DNA from: Chloroflexota bacterium | GTDB lineage: Bacteria; Chloroflexota; Anaerolineae; Anaerolineales; Anaerolineaceae | NCBI GenBank assembly: GCA_029561345.1 | Contig: JAKQJC010000022.1 | Location: forward strand, 86,232 to 150,231 | DNA length: 64,000 nucleotides | Direction: 5' to 3' | Shown here: positions 32,123 through 40,346 of the stretch, piece by piece | Numbering within the stretch: the first letter of the stretch is position 1 | Layout: each line of letters begins with the position of its first letter | The notes under the pieces: generated by a model | Database searches by the model: none | The model's input: the letters and a program-made list of their open reading frames with translations, nothing else | What the model was told of the DNA's origin: nothing | Position numbers and translations under genes: made by a program

Positions 32123-33604
32123 ATGCGTTCACTGTATAAGTTGACCATGGTTCTGGTGGTTCTGTCGATGGTCCTTGCGGCCTGCACGACCCCCACCGCC
32201 GCCCCCACCGCCGCCCCCAAGGCGACGGATGTTCCCGCCGCCAAGGCGACGGAAGCCCCCAAACCCACCGAAGCCCCCAAACCCACTGAAGCCCCCAAAC
32301 CCACCGAAGTTCCGGTTGTCGAAGTTGCCAATCCCCCGGCCACCCCTGAACAGGTTGATGCCATTTCTCTGGAAGGCAAGAAAATCGAAGTGACCTTCTG
32401 GCATAACCGCTCAGAAAAAGACCAGGCTTTCCTGCAGGGCATGCTCGATGAATTCAACGCCAGCAACCCTTACGGCATCACTGCCAAAGCCGAAATCGGC
32501 GGCGCCTCCTACAATGACCTCTACACCAAGGTCAGCGCTGCCATCCAGGCCGGACAGCCCCCGTCAATGTCCCTCGCTTACCAAAACCAGGCTGCTTTCT
32601 ACCGCGGCCAGGGTGCGGTCATCGATCTGAACCCCTTCATCAAGAGCAGCAAGTACGGCTTCACTGAAGAAGACCTGAAAGATTACTTCCCTGCGTTCCT
32701 TGCCAGCGATGCCAATCCCCAGTACAAGGGCGAAATTCTGGGCTTCCCGACCCAGCGCTCGATGGATGTCATGTACTATAACGTGGACTGGCTGAATGCC
32801 CTGGGCTACACCGAACCCCCCAAAGACTGGGCGACCTTCGAGGAAATCGTCTGCAAAGCTGCCAAAGAAACCGATAAATACGGTTGGGCTTTCCGCCACG
32901 ATGCCTCTAACTTCGCTTCCATGGTGTTCTCCAATGGCGGCCGCATCATCGCCGAAGATGGTTCCGCCTACGTGTTCAACAGCGATGCCGGCGTGGCCGC
33001 TGCGACGACCGTGAAGAATGTCTTCGCCAACAAGTGCGCTGTTGAAATTCCCACCAGCGAAAAATACGGCGAACAGACCCGCTTTGGCAATGGCCAGGTT
33101 CTCTTTGTCTTCGCTTCTTCCTCCGGCCTGCTTTACTACAAGGATGCCGTGGAAAAAGGCGCCAACTTCAAGTGGTCCATCGCCATGCTGCCCAACAGCG
33201 GCAAGCCTGCTGTGAACCTCTACGGCGCGAGCATCTCTGTCTACAAGACCACCCCCGAACAGGAACTGGCCGCCTGGCTGGTGATCAAATTCCTGGGTGA
33301 AAAAGAACAGACTTCCCGCTGGGCCATCCAGACTGGTTATCTGCCCGTGCGCGCCTCCGCCAAGGAAGCCGTGATCACCTCTGAAAAGTGGGGCCCCGTG
33401 GCCGAAGCTTACGCTCAGATGTTTGATTGGGCTCAGTACGCGATGGTTGAAGCTCCCGTGGCCGGTTACGACCCTGTACGCTCGATCATTGACACCGATG
33501 TCATGAGCAAGATCGTTGCCGATCCTACCCTGGATCCCAAGACCCTGCTCGACGCCGCTGTCGCCGCTGCGAATGCCGTTTTGGCTGAAAACGCCCCTAA
33601 ATAA
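32123..33604 (+). CDS. Sugar ABC transporter substrate-binding lipoprotein
   Basis: A 493-residue family 1 extracellular solute-binding protein. The lipobox VLAAC is followed by a long TAAP/KATEAP/KPTEAP spacer (about 18-75), then the binding domain opening KIEVTFWHNRSEKD and GGASYNDLYTKVSAAIQAGQ, with the hinge-region segment GEILGFPTQRSMDVMYYN. It delivers sugar to the two permeases encoded upstream. GAAGGAGAG precedes the ATG. Codons are strongly C-ending (CCC, ACC, GCC, AAG, TTC) compared with the permeases, as expected of a highly expressed binding protein. Terminated by a strong hairpin. Substrate unknown; the GH20 gene downstream hints at an amino-sugar oligosaccharide. Confidence 0.93.
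   Translation: MRSLYKLTMVLVVLSMVLAACTTPTAAPTAAPKATDVPAAKATEAPKPTEAPKPTEAPKPTEVPVVEVANPPATPEQVDAISLEGKKIEVTFWHNRSEKDQAFLQGMLDEFNASNPYGITAKAEIGGASYNDLYTKVSAAIQAGQPPSMSLAYQNQAAFYRGQGAVIDLNPFIKSSKYGFTEEDLKDYFPAFLASDANPQYKGEILGFPTQRSMDVMYYNVDWLNALGYTEPPKDWATFEEIVCKAAKETDKYGWAFRHDASNFASMVFSNGGRIIAEDGSAYVFNSDAGVAAATTVKNVFANKCAVEIPTSEKYGEQTRFGNGQVLFVFASSSGLLYYKDAVEKGANFKWSIAMLPNSGKPAVNLYGASISVYKTTPEQELAAWLVIKFLGEKEQTSRWAIQTGYLPVRASAKEAVITSEKWGPVAEAYAQMFDWAQYAMVEAPVAGYDPVRSIIDTDVMSKIVADPTLDPKTLLDAAVAAANAVLAENAPK
32254..32307 (+). repeat. Three 18-bp tandem repeats encoding APKPTE
   Basis: Three copies of an 18-bp unit (one base differs in copy 2) encode the Pro/Thr/Glu spacer between lipid anchor and binding domain. 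Copy number could change by slippage and alter spacer length. Confidence 0.85.
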
Positions 33605-33625
33605 ATCAAGTTCTAAATGACCAAG

Positions 33626-33658
33626 ATCCCCTCTTCCCCTGGAAGGGGGGATTTTTTT
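33626..33658 (+). terminator. Intrinsic terminator of the ABC importer operon
   Basis: ATCCCCTCTTCC pairs with GGAAGGGGGGAT (one G-U pair), followed by a run of T's. Confidence 0.9.
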
Positions 33659-33663
33659 ATTCA

Positions 33664-33692
33664 TTGTGCAATTGGGTGAACTTGGGTATAAT
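33664..33692 (+). promoter_or_regulatory. Promoter of the tmRNA gene
   Basis: TTGTGC (33664-33669), 17-nt spacer, TATAAT (33687-33692). The -10 ends 10 nt before the tmRNA 5' end; a short 5' leader would be removed by RNase P. Confidence 0.6.
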
Positions 33693-33702
33693 AGACATGT
33701 TT

Positions 33703-34094
33703 GGGGATGACAGGCTTCGACGGAGGAGGCTGGCCCCGGATTGCGAGCCGAGAGGTACCGACCTCGTAAAATCAGTACAAAAAATCAAGTGCCAATCGCA
33801 CTTCCTACGCTGCTCTCCCTCTCGCTGCATAAGCTGAGTGAGGCTGCACTGGTCTCTACGGAGGCCACGTCTGCCAGTCCCGCTTTCTGACCGGTGATTG
33901 ACCAGGCGTAACAAAGTCAGAATGCTGTGCGTGACGTTGCTAAGCGCATAAAAGAGGGCTTTCGGGTCCAAGCAACTGGCCTGATGCGCGCCTCGTCGGC
34001 TGGCAAACTTCGGGTAAGATTCATAGGCTGACTACGCTTGTAGATATTCGAGGGACGAATCTTTCGGACGCGGGTTCGACTCCCGCCATCTCCA
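33703..34094 (+). ncRNA. ssrA: Transfer-messenger RNA (tmRNA)
   Basis: The 5' end GGGGATGACAGGCTTCGACG and the 3' end GCGGGTTCGACTCCCGCCAT + TCTCC form the tRNA-like domain. GGGGATG pairs with CATCTCC (one G-U pair), followed by discriminator A34094. Bases after the discriminator read CCT, so CCA is not fully encoded. The tag frame runs from GCC at 33791 to TAA at 33830-33832 and reads ANRTSYAALPLAA, ending in the usual LAA degradation signal. With SmpB (encoded about 9 kb away) it rescues stalled ribosomes and marks the peptide for proteolysis. Confidence 0.95.
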
Positions 34095-34107
34095 CCTGAC
34101 GGTGAAG

Positions 34108-34139
34108 GAGCGCACTTGAGGGTGCGCTCTTTGTTTTTT
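34108..34139 (+). terminator. Intrinsic terminator of tmRNA
   Basis: GAGCGCAC (34108-34115) pairs with GTGCGCTC (34122-34129), followed by TTTGTTTTTT. Confidence 0.92.
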
Positions 34140-34183
34140 CAATGGATTTTTTTGTGTTGAATTAGGAAAGGATATTGTGACCC

Positions 34184-36028
34184 ATGATGCATCTCACTCT
34201 GGTTCCTGAACCTCGTATTGTAAAAAAACTGGAAGGCATGCATGACATTCAGGATCACCGCCTCATCACGTTTTCAGGGATTGCCCCCCAAAAAGGAATG
34301 GGCCTGGCTGAACCCCTGCAGCAGGCATTGAGCCGCCATCAAATCCAATGGGATATTTTTGCCAGCTCAGCCGTCCCGGCTGAGCGGATTGGCATTCGCC
34401 TGGTTCTCAGCCCGGCTTCTGAACGCGATGCGCAGGCTTACCGCCTGAGTATTCACCCAGATGAAATCAGCATTGTGGCAGCGGCCGAAGCGGGTCTCTG
34501 GTATGGGGTCTGCACCCTGGCGCAGATTATTGACCAGGCAGGTAAAACATTGCCCTGCCTTGAGATCCACGACTGGCCGGATTTTGCCGTGCGGGGTGTG
34601 ATGCTGGATATCAGCCGTGATAAGGTGCCCACCATGGAAACCTTGCTGGACCTGGTGGAAAAACTGGCTTCGTGGAAGGTCAACCAGATTCAACTCTATA
34701 CGGAACACACTTTTGCCTATCAGAAACATCCGCTTGTCTGGGAACAAGCTTCTCCCATCACGGGTGAGGAAATTCTGCAGTTAGATGCGTTTTGCCGGGA
34801 GAGATACATTGAGCTGGTGCCAAACCAGAACACCTTCGGTCACATGCACCGCTGGCTGACTCACAAGGAATATCTGCCCCTGGCCGAGGTTGAGGATGGT
34901 TATATGACTCCCTGGGGGCCCCAATCGGGCCCTTACAGCCTGTGTCCTGAAGATCCCAGGAGCCTGGAACTGGTGGAAGGATTGCTGGATGAACTGCTGC
35001 CGCATTTCTCAAGCAAAACAGTGAACGTGGGCTGTGATGAGACTTTCGATGTGGGGCAGGGACGCAGCAAAGCCGCCGTGGAGGCGCGCGGCGCCGGACA
35101 GGTTTATCTGGATTATGTTTTGAAAGTGTACGAAAGCCTGCGCCGCAGGGGATACCAGACCCAGTTCTGGGGAGACATTATTATTGAGCACCCTGATCTG
35201 GTGCCTTCCTTACCCAAAGACATCATTGCCCTGGAATGGGGTTATGAGGCGCAGCATCCCTTCGACCAACACGGCGCCTGTTTTGCCGCAGCCGGCATTC
35301 CGTTTTATGTGTGCCCGGGTACCTCTTCGTGGTGCACCCTGGGCGGCCGGACTAAAAACGCTTTGGGCAATTTGTTGAATGCAGCGGAGAATGGTTTGAA
35401 GCATGGGGCAAATGGCTACCTTAACACAGATTGGGGTGATAATGGCCACTGGCAGACCATGCCCATTTATTACCTGGGCCTGTTGGCAGGCGCTGCTTAC
35501 AGCTGGTGCCTGGAAGCCAACCGCGGCCTGGATATTGCGGAGGCTCTGAACCGGCATGTCTTTATGGATCCTAACGGGAAAATGGGCCGCCTGGCTTATG
35601 ACCTCGGCGAAGTATACCGGGCAGCCGGTTTTGAGCCGCACAACAGCTCGGTGCTTTTCTGGATTTTGCAATGGTCCGCGGAAAGGCTGATGGAAAGGAA
35701 GGCCAGCTTTCCGGAGGGATTTATTGCCAAAACGCAGGCTGCACTGGACGCAGCCATGGCGCAAATGGATGGACAGGCCATGCAGCGGCCGGATGCAGAG
35801 CTGGTGGCGGCAGAATTTCGCCTGACCGCAAAGATGATGCAGCATGCGCTTAATCGCCTTGATTTCTTCCTTACCCAAGATAAGAGAAAGGCAGCGGGAT
35901 TGCGAACGGAACTGGAAGAAATTCTCGCCGAATACCGCCGGATTTGGCTGGAACGCAACCGCCCAGGCGGCCTGGTCGAATCTATTGGCCGACTGGAAGC
36001 GCTGCGCAAAGATTATTTGCCAGACTGA
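34184..36028 (+). CDS. Glycoside hydrolase family 20 beta-N-acetylhexosaminidase-like protein
   Basis: A 614-residue protein. The N-terminal alpha/beta domain (about 1-125) resembles the GH20b zincin-like fold, then a TIM barrel begins at FAVRGVMLDISRDKVPTM. The catalytic Asp-Glu pair is D285-E286 in NVGCDETFDVG, and barrel landmarks include LVPNQNTFGHMHRW and QFWGDIIIEHPD. GH20 enzymes release terminal GlcNAc/GalNAc. No signal peptide is seen, so it acts in the cytosol on imported oligosaccharides. AGGAAAGGA lies about 12 nt before the ATG. The sugar ABC importer ends 0.6 kb upstream, beyond the tmRNA, which makes it a possible functional partner despite separate transcription. Confidence 0.85.
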   Translation: MMHLTLVPEPRIVKKLEGMHDIQDHRLITFSGIAPQKGMGLAEPLQQALSRHQIQWDIFASSAVPAERIGIRLVLSPASERDAQAYRLSIHPDEISIVAAAEAGLWYGVCTLAQIIDQAGKTLPCLEIHDWPDFAVRGVMLDISRDKVPTMETLLDLVEKLASWKVNQIQLYTEHTFAYQKHPLVWEQASPITGEEILQLDAFCRERYIELVPNQNTFGHMHRWLTHKEYLPLAEVEDGYMTPWGPQSGPYSLCPEDPRSLELVEGLLDELLPHFSSKTVNVGCDETFDVGQGRSKAAVEARGAGQVYLDYVLKVYESLRRRGYQTQFWGDIIIEHPDLVPSLPKDIIALEWGYEAQHPFDQHGACFAAAGIPFYVCPGTSSWCTLGGRTKNALGNLLNAAENGLKHGANGYLNTDWGDNGHWQTMPIYYLGLLAGAAYSWCLEANRGLDIAEALNRHVFMDPNGKMGRLAYDLGEVYRAAGFEPHNSSVLFWILQWSAERLMERKASFPEGFIAKTQAALDAAMAQMDGQAMQRPDAELVAAEFRLTAKMMQHALNRLDFFLTQDKRKAAGLRTELEEILAEYRRIWLERNRPGGLVESIGRLEALRKDYLPD

Positions 36029-36044
36029 GAGTCTTTTATAAATT

Positions 36045-36072
36045 GACGGGCTGCCTATGCAGGCAGCCCGTC
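36045..36072. terminator. Strong hairpin between convergent genes, probable bidirectional terminator
   Basis: GACGGGCTGCC (36045-36055) pairs perfectly with GGCAGCCCGTC (36062-36072). There is no clear T-run on either side, so its efficiency as an intrinsic terminator is uncertain. Confidence 0.5.
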
Positions 36073-36097
36073 TTGATGTGCTGGTTAATGCCAAGTT

Positions 36098-37288
36098 TTA
36101 GATGGCGCAAATGAGGCCTTTGAGGTAGGTTCCCTCAGGGAAATTGAGCGCGGTGGGGTGATCGCTGCCCTGACCAAGATGAGCGATGATGCGGGCATCC
36201 ACACCGGCATCGAGAGCTGCCCCCGCGACAATTTTTTGAAAGAGATCAGCGGAAATGCCCCCAGAGCAAGAAAAAGTGAACAGAAGGCCGCCGGGGCGCA
36301 GCAGCTTGAAAGCAAGAAGGTTGATATCCTTGTATCCGCGGGAGGCCCGTTCTGCCTGGGCGACAGTGGGGGCGAATTTTGGCGGATCGAGAACAATCAG
36401 GTCAAAACGGCGGTTCTGATCGCGGTAGGTGCGCAGCAATTGGAACACATCGCCTTCGATCCATTCTGCTTTTTCTGCCGGGAGCTGGTTCAAGATCAGG
36501 TTCTCCTGGGCCAGAGCCAGGGCATCTCCTGAGGAATCAATGGAAATCACCGATTTCGCCTGGTGCGCCAGGGCTGAGAGAGTAAACCCGCCGGTGAAGG
36601 AGAAACAATTGAGAATCTCTTTGTCGGCGGCATACTGGCCCAGGCAGGCGCGGTTGGGGCGCTGATCGAGGTAGAACCCGGTCTTATGGCCCTTCACCAG
36701 ATCCACTTTGTATTTAATGCCGTTTTCAGTGATGGTGACCTGCTCAGCTGGTTGGCCTCGCAGGGGGCCAATCCGTTCGGGCAGCCCTTCCAGGCTGCGC
36801 ACATCTGCATCAGAGCGTTCCAGAATATCTGATAGGCCAGTGCATTCCAGCAGTAAATCTGCCAGGGTTTCCTTCCAATATTCGATCCCAGCGCTCAGGC
36901 ACTGCATCACCAGAGTGCTGCCGTAGCGGTCCACAATCAGACCAGGAAGGCCGTCAGACTCAGCATGAACCAACCGGACTGCATCGGTTTCGGTTGGTGG
37001 AATGGTTCTCTGGCGCAGCTGGATGGCGCGTTGCAAACGGCTGTGCAAAAAAGCTCGGTCAATCACATCGGTGGGTGAGAATGACCAGAAACGGGCGCGG
37101 ATTTGCGAGGCAGGAGAGAAAGCAGCCCAGCCCAAACATTCACCCCGCGAACTGTTTACCTGGATTGTTTCGCCGGGGGCAGGTGGACTGGACAGGCGGT
37201 CAATGCCGGAGGCAAAAAGCCAGGGGTGGCGCAGGAGAACCGGTTTTTCCCGGCCAGGCTTCAGGGTTAGAATGGGGCGGGTATCCAT
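36098..37288 (-). CDS. RlmI-like 23S rRNA m5C methyltransferase (PUA + class I SAM)
   Basis: A 396-residue protein with an N-terminal PUA-like RNA-binding domain (LLRHPWLFASGIDRL) and a Rossmann methyltransferase. Landmarks: HAESDGLPGLIVDRYG near 108, GHKTGFYLDQRPNR near 197, ILNCFSFTGGF (SAM loop), IVLDPPKFAPT and FTFSCSGGI with the Cys expected for m5C chemistry. This is the RlmI family, which methylates C1962 of 23S rRNA in E. coli. The ATG overlaps the LigA stop as TGATG, so the pair is coupled. Confidence 0.88.
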   Translation of the reverse strand: MDTRPILTLKPGREKPVLLRHPWLFASGIDRLSSPPAPGETIQVNSSRGECLGWAAFSPASQIRARFWSFSPTDVIDRAFLHSRLQRAIQLRQRTIPPTETDAVRLVHAESDGLPGLIVDRYGSTLVMQCLSAGIEYWKETLADLLLECTGLSDILERSDADVRSLEGLPERIGPLRGQPAEQVTITENGIKYKVDLVKGHKTGFYLDQRPNRACLGQYAADKEILNCFSFTGGFTLSALAHQAKSVISIDSSGDALALAQENLILNQLPAEKAEWIEGDVFQLLRTYRDQNRRFDLIVLDPPKFAPTVAQAERASRGYKDINLLAFKLLRPGGLLFTFSCSGGISADLFQKIVAGAALDAGVDARIIAHLGQGSDHPTALNFPEGTYLKGLICAI

Positions 37289-39315
37289 CAGGCTTTTCCA
37301 ATCAGGGCCAGGAAGGCAGCTTCATCGAGGATTTTGACGCCCAGTTCCTGGGCTTTGGTCAATTTTGAACCAGGTTCTGCGCCCAACAGCAGGTAGCTGG
37401 TTTTCTTGCTGACGCTGTCGGTCACCTTGCCGCCGTTATTCTGGATCAGTTCGCGGGCCTGGTCGCGCGAAAGGTTGGGCAGGGTGCCGGTGATGACAAA
37501 GGTCATGCCTTCCAGGGGCTGCGTGCCTGGGGCGGGCGGTGCAGGCGGGATGGAAGTGGGCCAGACGCCGGCGGCTTTTAACTTTGTCAGGACCATCTGG
37601 TTGGCGGGCCGTGAGAACCAATCGACAATGGCAGCGGCGATGTTGGGGCCAACCCCTTCAATGGTTTGTAAATCTTCGACCGAGGCGCGGCTGAGCATTT
37701 CGAGATCCGGGTAGTATTTCGCCAGGTCGGCGGCCATCACTTCGCCAACCCCGCGGATGCCCAGGGCATTGATCAGGCGGGCAAGGGGCTGCTGGCGGGC
37801 GGATTCGATGGCGGCAAGGAGATTATCAGCTTTCCGCTCGCCAAACCCTTCCAGGGTCAGCATTTGCTCGCGTTTCAGGGTGAAGAGGTCGGCCACATCC
37901 CTAACCAGGCCAGATTCAGCAAATTGTTCCACAATTTTGATGCCCAGACCATTGATATCAAGAGCGGGGCGTGAAACGAAATGTTCGAGGTTGCGCACCA
38001 GTTGAGCCGGGCAGGCGGCGTTGACGCAGTACCAGGCCACCTCACCGGGGATGTTTTCGATGGGCTGCCCGCAGGCGGGGCAGGTGGTGGGAATCTGGTA
38101 AGGGGTTTCTTCACCGGTGCGGGCTGAAACAATGGGGCCAATGACATAGGGGATGACATCGCCGGCGCGTTTCAGAAGCACCCGGTCAAGGATGCGGATG
38201 TCTTTTTCAGCGATGAAGTCGAAGTTGTGAAGGGTGGCCTGGCGCACCACCACGCCGCCCACCTCCACCGGCTCGAGTATGGCAAAGGGGGTGATGACGC
38301 CGGTGCGGCCGACATTGACGCCGATATTCTGCAGGCGGGTGGTCACTTCGCGGGCAGGGAACTTGACCGCCACAGCGCCGCGGGGATCTTTGCCCACAAT
38401 GCCCAGGTCGGCGGCAAGCTGGAGATCGTTCAGCTTAATGACCATGCCGTCGGCTTCAAATGGCCATTGATCGCGCTGGGTGGGCGCAGCTGCGCAGACA
38501 GAAATGGCCTCATCCAGGGTGGGGCAAAGACGAATAAGGTCAGAAACAGGAAAACCCAGGGCTTTCAAATAGGCCAGGGTATCCCATTGGGTTGCCGGGA
38601 CGGGACCATCGGCAGCCACAATGGCGTAACTGAGAATGGTCAGGGGTCGTGAAGCAGTCAGGGCAGGGTCCAGCTGGCGCAGGGAACCGGCCGCGGTGTT
38701 GCGCGGATTGAGATAGGTTTTCTCTCCGGCTTCCTGTAGACGGTGGTTGAGGGCTTCAAAATCCTGCAGGGTGATGAAGGCTTCAGCGCGGACGGCCAGG
38801 TAAGCGGGGGGCTGCGGGCCGTGAGGATCGACCGGAATGCGCAGGGGAATGGCGCGTACGGTGCGCAAATTGGCGGTGATATCTTCGCCGATTTCACCAT
38901 CGCCGCGGGTGGCGCCCTGGACCAGAACGCCGTTGCGGTAGTGCAGCACCACGGTCAGGCCATCAATTTTGGGTTCCACCACTAGTGCAGAGCGTTGAAT
39001 GCGTTCATCCAGTTTCAGGTTGCGCTCATACCATGAGCGGATATCCTGCGAATTGAAGGCGTTGGACAGGCTCAGAATGGGGTTGGGATGGCGCACTTTC
39101 TCGAATTTATCGGCGGCCACGGCGCCGGCCCGCTGGGTTGGAGAGTCGGGAGTGATCCATTCGGGGTGGGCAGCTTCAATGGTTTTCAATTCATTCAGCA
39201 GCCGATCAAATTCGGCGTCGCTGATGATGGGATCATCCAGCACATGGTAACGGTAGCTGTGGAGGTGAATTTCTTCGCGCAGTGCCAGCAGCCTTTTTTG
39301 TTGATCATCTGCCAT
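37288..39315 (-). CDS. ligA: NAD+-dependent DNA ligase
   Basis: A 675-residue protein of standard LigA length. The Ia domain is HSYRYHVLDDPIISDAEFDRL, the adenylation lysine is K116 in VVEPKIDG, an OB-fold follows, and the Cys4 zinc finger is CPACGQPI...CVNAACP. Helix-hairpin-helix repeats (LEGFGERKADNLL, ALGIRGVGEVMA, IEGVGPNIAAAIVDW) and a C-terminal BRCT domain (LEGMTFVITGTLPNLSRD) complete it. It joins Okazaki fragments using NAD+. The start at 39315 was chosen because AGGAAGG lies about 8 nt upstream; ATG at 39321 is too close. Confidence 0.97.
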   Translation of the reverse strand: MADDQQKRLLALREEIHLHSYRYHVLDDPIISDAEFDRLLNELKTIEAAHPEWITPDSPTQRAGAVAADKFEKVRHPNPILSLSNAFNSQDIRSWYERNLKLDERIQRSALVVEPKIDGLTVVLHYRNGVLVQGATRGDGEIGEDITANLRTVRAIPLRIPVDPHGPQPPAYLAVRAEAFITLQDFEALNHRLQEAGEKTYLNPRNTAAGSLRQLDPALTASRPLTILSYAIVAADGPVPATQWDTLAYLKALGFPVSDLIRLCPTLDEAISVCAAAPTQRDQWPFEADGMVIKLNDLQLAADLGIVGKDPRGAVAVKFPAREVTTRLQNIGVNVGRTGVITPFAILEPVEVGGVVVRQATLHNFDFIAEKDIRILDRVLLKRAGDVIPYVIGPIVSARTGEETPYQIPTTCPACGQPIENIPGEVAWYCVNAACPAQLVRNLEHFVSRPALDINGLGIKIVEQFAESGLVRDVADLFTLKREQMLTLEGFGERKADNLLAAIESARQQPLARLINALGIRGVGEVMAADLAKYYPDLEMLSRASVEDLQTIEGVGPNIAAAIVDWFSRPANQMVLTKLKAAGVWPTSIPPAPPAPGTQPLEGMTFVITGTLPNLSRDQARELIQNNGGKVTDSVSKKTSYLLLGAEPGSKLTKAQELGVKILDEAAFLALIGKA

Positions 39316-39390
39316 AGTCATGACCTTCCTGTACAAAATCAACTTAATAAATGGAGCCAGAGTCTTTGGAAAAGCACTTTAAATTATACA

Positions 39391-39420
39391 TGAAAAATGC
39401 CTGAAGGGTTTTCAAGCATT
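39391..39420 (-). terminator. Intrinsic terminator of the aminotransferase-patatin operon
   Basis: On the minus strand AATGCTTGAA pairs with TTCAGGCATT (one G-U), loop AACCC, followed by TTTTTC. The helix overlaps the patatin stop codon. Confidence 0.8.
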
Positions 39421-40335
39421 CAAATCATGATTGACAGGTTCTGGTTCAGGGGTCAGGGTGGAGCGCAGCTTGCGTGCCAGTGCGCTGGGCCATGATACAG
39501 CCTGCTCCAGGCTGGCCCGGGCTTCCAGACCGGCTTTTTCTCCCCTCGAAACCAGATCATCCACATTGTAATGGCCCAAAAGGCTGTAATCCGTCACCAT
39601 GGGACGGATGATCACATCGGGACGGTCGATTTGCAAGCGCAGCTCGGTCATCATCAGACTGGAAATTTCCAGGGAGCGTGAGAAGACCGAGAATGCCTGT
39701 GCCAGGCGCATGCGGGAGATTTGTTCAACGAGCTGGGTTGGGCCGGGGATGGGAATGGGGAGCAGCGGGTGAGAGGTGTCGGCTTTATCTGGTGCGGGTT
39801 GGTTAAGCACCACTGCCACCACTGGCAGGTCCGGGGCGAGCCAACGGGCAATGGACACGGGGACAGGGTCCAGAACACCGCCATCCATCAGCAGGGCGGG
39901 GCCGATCTGCCGGGGCGGGAAAATTCCAGGCACAGCAGATGAAGCCAGCACAGCCTGTACCAGATTGCCGTGGTGCAGCATCATTTCCTGACCTGAGGCG
40001 GTATCCACGGCTGCTGTGGCAAAAGGAAAGGGCAAATCCTCAAAGGTGCGGTTACCCAGAACCTGATGAAGCAGATCTTCCATACCACCCAGTCCCATGA
40101 GTGAAGGGCCGTCCTCAATTTTCCGGGCGAACATTCGATCAGGGACAATATCATTAAATATGGCCTGCATATCCTGAGTGGTGAGGCTGGCTGCATAGAG
40201 CGCGCCGACGATACTGCCGGCGCTGGTGCCGGCAATGGCGCGGATTTTATATCCAAGGGATTCAAGCGAGCGGATCACACCCACATGGGCCAGGCCTCTG
40301 ATGCCGCCGCCGCCAAGAGCTAATGCGATTTCCAT
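39412..40335 (-). CDS. Patatin-like phospholipase (RssA type)
   Basis: A 307-residue protein with oxyanion-hole glycines GGGGIRGLAHVGV at the N-terminus, nucleophile elbow GTSAGS near residue 38 and the catalytic Asp in MDGGVLDPVP near 152. These define the Ser-Asp dyad lipases of the patatin/RssA family. No signal peptide or membrane span, so cytosolic and acting on membrane lipids or an unknown ester. AGGTTTTCTT directly precedes the ATG; it follows the aminotransferase by 11 nt and ends in a terminator. Confidence 0.9.
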   Translation of the reverse strand: MEIALALGGGGIRGLAHVGVIRSLESLGYKIRAIAGTSAGSIVGALYAASLTTQDMQAIFNDIVPDRMFARKIEDGPSLMGLGGMEDLLHQVLGNRTFEDLPFPFATAAVDTASGQEMMLHHGNLVQAVLASSAVPGIFPPRQIGPALLMDGGVLDPVPVSIARWLAPDLPVVAVVLNQPAPDKADTSHPLLPIPIPGPTQLVEQISRMRLAQAFSVFSRSLEISSLMMTELRLQIDRPDVIIRPMVTDYSLLGHYNVDDLVSRGEKAGLEARASLEQAVSWPSALARKLRSTLTPEPEPVNHDLNA

Positions 40336-40346
40336 AAGAAAACCTG

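Noticed and set aside
32129..32404. Glycine-rich minus-strand frame opposite the binding-protein gene
   Set aside because: It is the antisense of the Pro/Thr/Ala spacer codons; no ribosome-binding site.
33657..33971. Minus-strand frame across the tmRNA
   Set aside because: The region is a clear tmRNA gene on the plus strand; the frame has no protein-like features.
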